DNA of 14,097 bases, from NCBI GenBank assembly GCA_022579005.1, contig MU401496.1:1-14097 (forward strand), given 5' to 3'. Both the position numbers and the translations under genes were made by a program. Source of the stretch: Poronia punctata (Eukaryota; Ascomycota; Sordariomycetes; Xylariales; Xylariaceae). The notes below the pieces were generated by a model. That model was not told where the DNA came from. It did no database searches and saw only the letters and a list, made by a program, of their open reading frames with translations. Of this stretch, positions 7,278 through 14,097 are shown one piece after another. Each line of letters begins with the position of its first letter. Within the stretch, counting starts at the first letter, position 1.

Positions 7278-10231
7278 ATGCCCACCATGTTCCGACTTCG
7301 CAGATACCGATACTTTGTCCTCTTCGCCACCATCGTCGTGTTTCTACTTTACCGAGTAGTCCAGAATAGCGATCAATGGGAGGCAGTCTCTGCCTCATTC
7401 CCTAAAGTAGTAGCCCCATCCAAGTTCGATTTCCCGCCCACGAGCGATTCAAATGTCGGGGATAAAGGTGGCTCATCCCAGGGGATGTCTGCCGAGGACC
7501 CTGATCTCCCGCAGAGGATACTAGAGAATACCGGCAAGAACAATCCAGCTGGCACTGTCCCCGACCTCACACCTCCCAACCGTGACCCCGTCACCGACCA
7601 GCACGACGACACCGACGTATCTCACGATCCCACCCTAAAGGACGTGGATGTCAAGGCATACGACCATGATGAAGCGTCCAAATCCACCACGGCTACGGGT
7701 ATTGGTCTTCCCGATCCCAAAGTAGCTGCATGGGCCGCAGATACCTACGAGGCCCAAGGCAATGCACTAACTACAGAAACCCACTGGAAAAAGGTTCGCG
7801 AGAACTTTCCTGTTCCCAAAGACGATGTCATTCCGCTTCCCGCCGGGAAGCCAAAGAAGATACCGACTATACAATATGCATTTGAGAAAGAATCGCTCGA
7901 TATTCGGGAGGTCCGCGAGGCGCGCCAATCATTGGTCAAGGCTGAGATGGAACGTAGTTGGGCGGGCTATTGGCAGTACGCTCGGGGTCATGACGAATTG
8001 AGGCCCGTTACCAAAAAGTTCCGCGACCCATTTTGCGGCTGGGCCGCTACGCTGGTGGATTCGCTCGATACGCTTTGGATTATGGGCATGGAGGATGAAT
8101 TCAAAGAGGCTCTCGAGGAGGTTGAAAGAATCGACTTCACCATCAGCCAGCGAAGTCAGATACCCGTTTTTGAGACGACGATTCGATACCTAGGCGGTCT
8201 GATTGCAGCTTACGACGTAAGCGGTGGTCCGAATGGCGGTTTCGACGTCCTTCTCCGGAAGGCAGTTGAGTTGGCAGAGATCTTGATGGGCGTGTTTGAC
8301 ACACCGAATCGTATGCCCGTACTCTATTACGACTGGAAGCCCCAATCCGCGTCCAAGCCCAAGAGGGCGAGCACTGGTGTCAGTGTTGCTGAGCTGGGCT
8401 CACTTGCGATGGAGTTCACCCGACTCGCACAGATCACAAAGGAGAACAAGTACTACGATGCAGTGGCGCGTATCACCGATGCGTTTTATGAATGGCAGGA
8501 AAGGGGCACCTCGATTCCTGGCATCTTCCCTGAACATGTCGATGCGAGCGGGTGCAACCGTACCGCACAGGCCGCACTCGAGGCTGCCCAAAGCAAGGCG
8601 GAAAGTGAGACAAATGACGCCAATCGGCGCACAAAGGCTGTTCTCGACGGGGATGACGAACTGGACCTTGAGATGGGTGACAAGACGCTGCACGGCGGCT
8701 TCGATAAGGCCGTATCTCGCATCGCCAGACGGGCTGGCAAGGGTTCCTCGCTAAATTTCGACATACCCAAGAGGAAGAACCCGCTGACTGGTAAGATGGA
8801 GCTCGTGGCGGCAGGTGAAGGCAGTTTGCCCGACTGTGTAGCCCAAGGCTTGGCCTCGAGGGGCTATGGAGGAGAGGAATACAGCATGGGCGGCTCTCAA
8901 GACTCGACTTACGAATACTTCCCGAAGCAGTGGCTACTCCTGGGCGGCTTGGAGCCCAAGTATAAGGAACTACACCTTAGAGTTAGCGAGGCGGTCAAGA
9001 AATGGTTGCTGTACCGGCCCATGGTGCCTGATAACCGTAACATCCTCTTCTCCGGAAAGATCTTCACGACCGGAGACCCAGAGACGGATGCCGTGACTGA
9101 ATACGAGGTCACACACCTTACGTGCTTCCTCGGAGGCATGTTTGCTATGGGTGGAAAGATCTTTGAGGTCCCAGCTGACGTGGAAATCGGCAAGAAGCTC
9201 ACCGATGGCTGCGTATGGGCGTACGAAGCTACAGAGACGGGTATAATGCCCGAGGGTGCCAAGGTACTACCATGCGACAATGTCAAGACCTGTCATTGGA
9301 ACCAGACTCGCTGGGAACAGGCAATCGATCCACTCTACGATAGCCGTCGAGAACAGCTGGACAGTTACTACGAGCGCAAGGAAAAGGCGAAAATAGCCGC
9401 AGCAAAAGAAAAGGAACGGCAAAGTCTCGAAAAGGAAACCGAAGAGGAGGTAGACACCGAAAAGGCCAACATTGCTGGATTACAGAAGAGGGCGCCAGTT
9501 ACCACCCCCGGAGACTCGGATGAGGAGACACAGGAAACGTCAGGCGGAGACACAAAATCAAAGGCATATCACAATGACGAGGGCGACACCGATCCTGCTC
9601 CAGGGTTCGTCAAGTCGTCTAAAGCTCAAGTTCCCCTCAAGAGTGACGAGGACAAAGATGAGGACCCTTACCGTCCATTGTCACACGAAGAATTTGTAGC
9701 CAACAAGATGGGAATCGAACACTTGCCCAAGGGGTTTGTCGAAATAACGTCGAAATCTTATATTTTAAGGCAAGAGTTCCCCTTTCTATTTTTTCCCCCA
9801 TGTCGTACGATGGCTAACTTTATTCGTCGGCAGACCTGAAGCGATCGAGTCGGTCTGGTACATGTACCGGATAACGGGAGATCGGAAATGGCAGGACAAG
9901 GGCTGGAAGATGTTTGAGGCCATCGTTCGCCACACAAGCACGACGGTCGGAAATAGCGCCATTGACAATGTCTTGTCGCCGGATCCCCTGCAGGTGAATG
10001 AAATGGAGAGCTTCTGGACTGCCGAGACATTGAAATACTTTTATCTTTTGTAAGTTGTGCCATCCTTCCTTTCGCTCCTTCTCCTTCTCCAGCCCTAGCG
10101 AATTTCGACGCATCGTGGCCCTAACTCTTGCGAATAGATACTCGGACCCAGATGTCATCAGTCTGGACCAATGGGTTTTGAACACTGAAGCACACCCCTT
10201 CAAACGGCCAAAGTCGTCATTTGCTGTATGA
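7278..10231 (+). CDS. GH47 class I alpha-1,2-mannosidase, type II membrane protein
   Basis: It trims alpha-1,2-linked mannose from N-glycans in the ER or Golgi lumen. Exons are 7278-9769, 9834-10049 and 10138-10231 (933 aa). Intron 1 is GC-AG, intron 2 is GTAAGT...TAG with CTAAC. Residues about 10-27 form one membrane anchor after a basic start. A disordered stem follows, then the GH47 domain from about 225. Catalytic residues are present: E299 in [11 protein letters not shown]542 in QDSTYEYF, E833 in LRPEAIES and calcium-binding T919 in [23 protein letters not shown] and the conserved cysteine pair C616/C645 also match. A charged, low-complexity insert of roughly 120 residues (about 690-815) sits before the RPE motif, making it longer than the yeast or human ER enzymes. 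A second ATG at 7287 has better context (CACCATG). All active-site groups argue for a working mannosidase rather than a degraded copy. I cannot separate ER from Golgi subtype. Confidence 0.96.
9770..9833 (+). other. Noncanonical GC-AG intron of the mannosidase gene
   Basis: The 64-nt intron starts AG|GCAAGA and ends GGCAG, with branch motif GCTAAC at 9813-9818. It splits the Arg codon of the LRPE motif (TTA AG|A CCT GAA), just before the catalytic base E833. No GT donor nearby keeps the frame into this motif. GC-AG introns are a known minor class spliced by the major spliceosome. If retained, the reading frame continues 23 codons and stops at 9837-9839, losing the base and the calcium site. 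Confidence 0.9.
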
Positions 10232-10825
10232 TGGAAGTTGGACAAGAGACGGATACCGAGTCTAACGACTACCGTAACGGAGGCTGCCGCACCCCATTAC
10301 AGGGAGTATGCCGGGTGCCCTCCACTAGTCGAGATGACGGACTGAATACAGTTGTCATCATCAACTAGCCCATATCGAACAAGATATGTCCCTACAAGCA
10401 GAGACTTGAAGAGTTTGATGGGCTGGAAAATAAGAGAAAGATATATATATATATATATAACCTCACTACTATACCGCTTAATGCGGGAGGTATCAGATAT
10501 GTTTACGCCCCTATTGGACCAGAGTTAGTATCAAGTGGCGACACAGACAAATATGTTTGCATACCTAGCGTACATGCCGCTCGAGATTTTGTTAGATTCA
10601 TAATGGCAAAATTGTGTATGAATTGCTCCATGATTTTATGTTGGACGTCTATCTATCTGGGAATGCTCTGGTTTTTTTTTTTTCAAATAAGTCTATCCTA
10701 AAACCGTTTAAGATGTTGATGATCCCTTAACCTTGCTTAACTATATCCGCGCCGAGTTAAAAAAAAAAAAAAAAAAGAGGAATGCGACAATTAATTTCCC
10801 AATCAAAAACAAAACCAACTAAACT
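10232..10825. other. Intergenic region between convergent mannosidase and protease genes
   Basis: Both flanking genes end here, so this DNA holds two 3' UTRs. It has a TA dinucleotide tract at about 10440-10459, a T run near 10672-10683 and an A run near 10759-10776. These A/T tracts may act in 3' end formation. No canonical AATAAA stands out close to either stop, and no coding frame is supported. Confidence 0.6.
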
Positions 10826-13673
10826 CTAGAATAATAAAGAAACTAATAATAGTACGCCTCCATAAATAATCCCCATTCCCATCCCCAAAGTCGTGGTTGT
10901 AGTACTAGAAGAAGAAGAAGAAGAAGCGAGAATATTTTCATGAACCATTCCCTCCGTACCTGGGGTGGTGTCGTTGTTATTGCGGATACTGGTGGTCATG
11001 GCGGAAGAAGGTGGACTTGTCTGTGATGATGATGATGAGATGGGAATTCCGATTTTCGTTGTAATTTTACGTACACGTGTACTTGTTTGAGACGAAAAAA
11101 GTGTAGTGGGAATGGGAATGATAGTCGAGGAGAACATTGTTGTGCGTGATGATGATGATGATGATGATATTGGGATTCCGATTTTCGTTGTGGGGATTTT
11201 CTTCCCGGTGCCATTGGAAATTGTATGTGAAATGGGACTCTTGTGGTGGATTTCGGTAGGAATATCAGTTGTGGTCAAGGACGAGGACGTGTCTGTACTT
11301 GTACTTGTACTTGTACTTGTACTTGTACTTGTACTTGTACTTGTTGTGCGTGATATAGGAATGCCGATTTTCGTCGTGATTTTAACAATGGGGATTTCAT
11401 GGACTGTAGGCGAGGACGTGCCCGTGCTTGTGCTTGTAAGTGATGTAGGGATGCTGTCAATTTTGGGGAAATAGGATGTAGTTGTAGTAGTAGTAGTAGT
11501 AGTAATAGGTTTCACCAATGTCTTTGAATTGGTAATTGTTGTTGCTGTTGCTGTTGCTGTTGCGTGATCGTCTTCGTCTTCGTCTTCGGGACAATATGTC
11601 ATGACTGTCATTTCGTACCGTGTAGATACTTTTCCTTGGCTTTCTGTATATGTTATTGCGCGCGTTATTGTCCGGTTGGCTGTTGTTGTTGCTGTTCTTT
11701 TGGAATTTGTCGTTACTGGGCCGTGGGCGTCGGGTGACGTTGTTGTTCTTGTTGTTGTTGTTGTTGTTGTAGAGGGGGAGGATACAGATACGGGTGTTAA
11801 AGATATTGGAGTAGTAGTAATAGTGGTGATGGGCTTAATAGAAGGAGAAGTCGAAGCCGGCAATACCTTTGTAGGAGGTGGAAGGGTAGATGTAGTCGTC
11901 GTTGTTGTTGATCTACTTGAACATGATCCGGGGATATTCCCCGCGGCGTTGGGTCCTTGGGGTACGGGGACTAGGTTTGAATTTCCGCAAGAGATGTAGT
12001 TGGCCATGAATACGGCGTTGTTTGTTTGATCGAATGTTACTGATTAACACGAGAGTTAATAATCAATCATTAAAACCTAGTTAGCTAGTGGAAAGGGGAA
12101 AGGGGAAAGGGGAAAGGGGAAAGGGGAAAGGGGAAAGGGGAAAGGGGAAAGGGGAAAGGGGAAAGGGGAAAGGGGAAAGGGGAATGGATTGAATGGATGG
12201 ATGGATGTAAAACTTACTATAAGCACCCCTCATAAAGGTATCCCCCAATATCCAAACGCCCAAATCCTTGGTATACCAAACCCCTAAGAAACAATCGGAA
12301 CCACTATTCCAGATGAAATCTTTATATGCGACGTTGATGGTGACTCTTGCTGAACCGGCGAGGAATTCGAAATCCACACTTCCGGCCTGTTGCTGGTAGT
12401 TGCAGTTTACTTTGTACCCGCCTTGACCGTCTGGTTTGGCGCCTGGGAATTTGGCAGCGATGGCGCTGACTATTGGTTCCGGGAGGAGGGAGAGGGTTGT
12501 GCCCGAGTCGATGATTACGGATAAGGGGAGGTTCTTGTCTAGGAAGGGGACTGAGGTGCTGGAACCTGGGGTACGGAGGGATAGGGAGTTGAGGATGACT
12601 CTGTAGTGTCTGAAATTTGGTGTTAGTCGAAGATGTTAATAATGTGATGGGGTGGTGGACTTACGGATCAGAGGGGTCGGTGGGCACCTTTTGCAGGTTG
12701 CCGGAATACTTGTTGGTGTCTACGCCTCCGAAAACCATCTCACCAGTCACGGCGGCTGTTCGTCTAGAATTAGCATATATCCATCACTTATTATAGACTT
12801 TCATCAGTTCATTCATGGATATCGGTGTCAACTTACCACTAGGAGGACTAAGCTGTCCGCCGAGATCAATACTGAACAGTTTCGTATTGGTAAGTCCCTG
12901 ATTGGCGACAGAATCGATGATGAGCGGATAATTGGCAGGGCCGCTTCCGTGGCTATGACCGAGACCCATGATACCAAACCAGACGAGATCCGACGAGTTC
13001 GCGACGCCGAATTGTTGACCAGAAATCTTTGAACCTGAGTATCTCTATCAGCACATATTTCGCCATTAGACCACGAGGATAACCGACATACCGGAAATAT
13101 AAATATCATCTTTATAATAAACCCCCTTGGCAGAACCAGACCCATACTCAATATAAAAGCCCGCATTACTCTTCTTCGCAGTTCTAGACTGCGAGGGATC
13201 GTAACGACCAAAAGCATTGCAGAACTGTCGCACATTAGACTTTGAACAATCCGGGTCGACCCAGAGTTCGAAAGACCCAGTGTCGATGAGTACGTCTACG
13301 GTCTGTTTGTTGGAACCCATCTTCACTATATACCAGTTAGTTCACCAAACCAAGACAAGGGGGTATTGAAATGGATCGACGTACACTCAGCCATATAAGC
13401 AGCACCGTAAACTCCCAAAACATCCGTCTTAAAGAACCTCTTGGCAATACTTGGCGTCACGACGCCGCGATGATCGAAGCGTTTCAGAGGGAGAGTAAGG
13501 AGGTCTCCCGAGCTTTTCGTGACGTTGCGGCTAACCGTCCCCGACCTGGGTGTATGTATCCTCGTTCGTGCCCCGTGGTGTCTGTGTGTTGCGGATGCCA
13601 TGGATAGCATGCCTAATATCACCATCACCCGCCAGACCGCCCAACAAGAGAACCGTACGGAGAAAAGTGACAT
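10826..13673 (-). CDS. Yapsin-like GPI-anchored aspartic protease (family A1)
   Basis: It is a pepsin-fold endoprotease expected at the plasma membrane or cell wall. Exons are 13673-13385, 13325-13092, 13034-12837, 12755-12665, 12609-12218 and 12039-10826 (805 aa). All five introns are GT-AG with frame kept. A signal peptide covers about 1-28, and a propeptide with dibasic sites (KR at 64-65 and 78-79) follows. Catalytic aspartates are D111 in DTGS and D305 in DSGTT. The flap has IEYGSGSAKG. The core ends at about 420 (FMANYISCG). Residues 420-805 are Ser/Thr-rich, likely O-glycosylated, and made of simple repeats. The protein ends in GIIYGGVLLLVSLLF, a hydrophobic tail fitting a GPI-anchor signal. 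Fungal relatives act in cell-wall upkeep and in processing of surface proteins. The start ATG has A at -3. The tail is longer and more repetitive than usual. Family assignment is secure; the biological substrate is unknown. Confidence 0.95.
11039..11385 (-). repeat. Three copies of a TKIGIPIS block in the protease tail
   Basis: The words encoding TTKIGIPIS occur at about 11039-11072, 11170-11200 and 11354-11385, each next to a Ser-rich tract. They are a higher-order repeat within the Ser/Thr tail, separate from the simple microsatellites. Base differences among copies (GGAATTCC, GGGATTCC, GGAATGCC) show that the duplications are not fresh. Only the hydrophobic block recurs in an otherwise polar tail; its role is unknown. 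Confidence 0.8.
11295..11342 (-). repeat. GTACTT hexanucleotide microsatellite, eight copies, coding (Ser-Thr)n
   Basis: Eight perfect plus-strand GTACTT units encode alternating Ser-Thr in the protease tail. Other coding microsatellites nearby are GAT x7 (11148-11168, Ser run), GTA-type triplets at about 11478-11505 (Thr run), and GAA triplets around 10908-10926 (Ser run). All units are multiples of three, so slippage would change the tail length without breaking the frame. Confidence 0.9.
12095..12182. repeat. GGGGAAA heptanucleotide array, 13 G4 tracts, inside protease intron 5
   Basis: Thirteen GGGG tracts separated by AAA run without interruption on the plus strand, inside intron 12217-12040. 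The protease is transcribed leftward, so the G-rich strand is the template and the pre-mRNA carries CCCCTTT repeats. Four-G tracts with 3-nt loops are a strong G-quadruplex pattern. The intron is 178 nt, two to three times the length of its neighbours, and the array accounts for the excess. The unit is seven bases, which would not be tolerated in an exon. Confidence 0.93.
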
Positions 13674-14097
13674 TTTCCGAGTACTGCGAGTACCGTTCTG
13701 TCAAGTTATACCTGGGGGGAGTAATGTATCGCACGCAGAATAAGGGAAGGAGAGTGGAGTTGGGAGGCCGATATTTAAACAGTGAAAAGACTAGGATAGA
13801 CAATGTTGGTCTAGTTCAATAGTGAGGATCGCTCTCTATATATCTATAATGCCGTTTATCATGAGCAATCATAAAATCGTGAGGTAATGCAAAGTCGTTG
13901 AAGCGAGAAAAGGCGGGAAACACACAATGATATGTGCTTCCTGCCAGCCTCTATATAATTGACATGGTGAAGGAGGGGGGGGGGGGGGGGGGGGGGGGGT
14001 TTTAGACAGCGGGATAGAATCTGGAAACGATGCCTCGGTGACATAAAAGGGAGGCAGGGCCTAGTGAGTAGAATGTAAATCATATAATGGAAAAAAA
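13674..14097. other. Protease upstream region and right end with poly-G
   Basis: This should hold the protease promoter (minus strand). TTTAAATA-like and TATATA-rich words occur about 100-170 bp upstream of the ATG (near 13770 and 13831-13848), but I cannot choose a TATA box. A run of 25 G lies at 13975-13999 and the window closes with seven A. No gene is supported; frames here pass through the homopolymer. The G run length is probably unreliable. Confidence 0.55.

Noticed and set aside
7278..10231. The mannosidase and protease as parts of a biosynthetic or defence cluster
   Set aside because: No synthase, transporter, regulator or defence domain lies nearby; these are ordinary secretory-pathway genes placed convergently.
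11106..11999. Val-rich plus-strand frames opposite the protease tail
   Set aside because: They are complements of the Ser/Thr microsatellites of a clear six-exon gene on the minus strand.
12095..12182. GGGGAAA array as a telomere relic or CRISPR array
   Set aside because: The unit is not TTAGGG, it sits inside an intron of an intact gene, and there are no unique spacers between repeats.
12756..12765. TAG at about 12762-12764 as the 3' splice site of protease intron 3
   Set aside because: It lies only a few bases after the branch motif and would bring an immediate in-frame TGA. The next acceptor, CAG at 12758-12756, restores the frame AAVTGEMVFGG typical of the family.

Overview
The window reads as nuclear DNA of a filamentous ascomycete (Pezizomycotina). 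The protein genes carry many short introns of 55-178 nt with GT(A/G)NGT donors, CTAAC/CTGAT-type branch sites close to the acceptor, and AG acceptors. The gene families fit too: a glycoside hydrolase family 47 mannosidase, a GPI-anchored yapsin-like aspartic protease, a GNAT acetyltransferase, and a nuclear tRNA-Lys. I cannot name the species. Both ends are homopolymer-rich (T, A and C/G runs at the left, a 25-G run at the right), so the window may be one complete scaffold ending in hard-to-assemble sequence. There is no telomere repeat.

Layout from left to right. A tRNA-Lys(CUU) gene lies on the minus strand at 393-557. Its T stem is interrupted by a 91-nt insert that has every hallmark of a spliceosomal intron (GTAAGT, GCTAACA, TAG). 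Its removal restores a perfect T arm. A plus-strand, three-exon GNAT-family acetyltransferase with an acidic repetitive N-terminus spans 1326-2633. A small uncharacterised minus-strand gene (3192-3539) converges on it. A 3.7-kb stretch (3540-7277) has no gene I can support. The plus-strand GH47 class I alpha-mannosidase (7278-10231, 933 aa) follows. It has three exons, and its first intron uses GC-AG borders directly before the catalytic-base motif. The minus-strand, six-exon yapsin-like protease (10826-13673, 805 aa) converges on it. The protease has a long Ser/Thr tail built of microsatellites, and its last intron holds 13 GGGG tracts.

The proteins do not form an obvious pathway. The mannosidase (N-glycan trimming in the ER) and the GPI-anchored protease (cell surface) both belong to the secretory route, but convergent neighbours in fungi are often unrelated. 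The strongest candidate for something new is the tRNA gene with a spliceosomal-type intron in the T stem, whose 3' splice site overlaps an intact Pol III B box.
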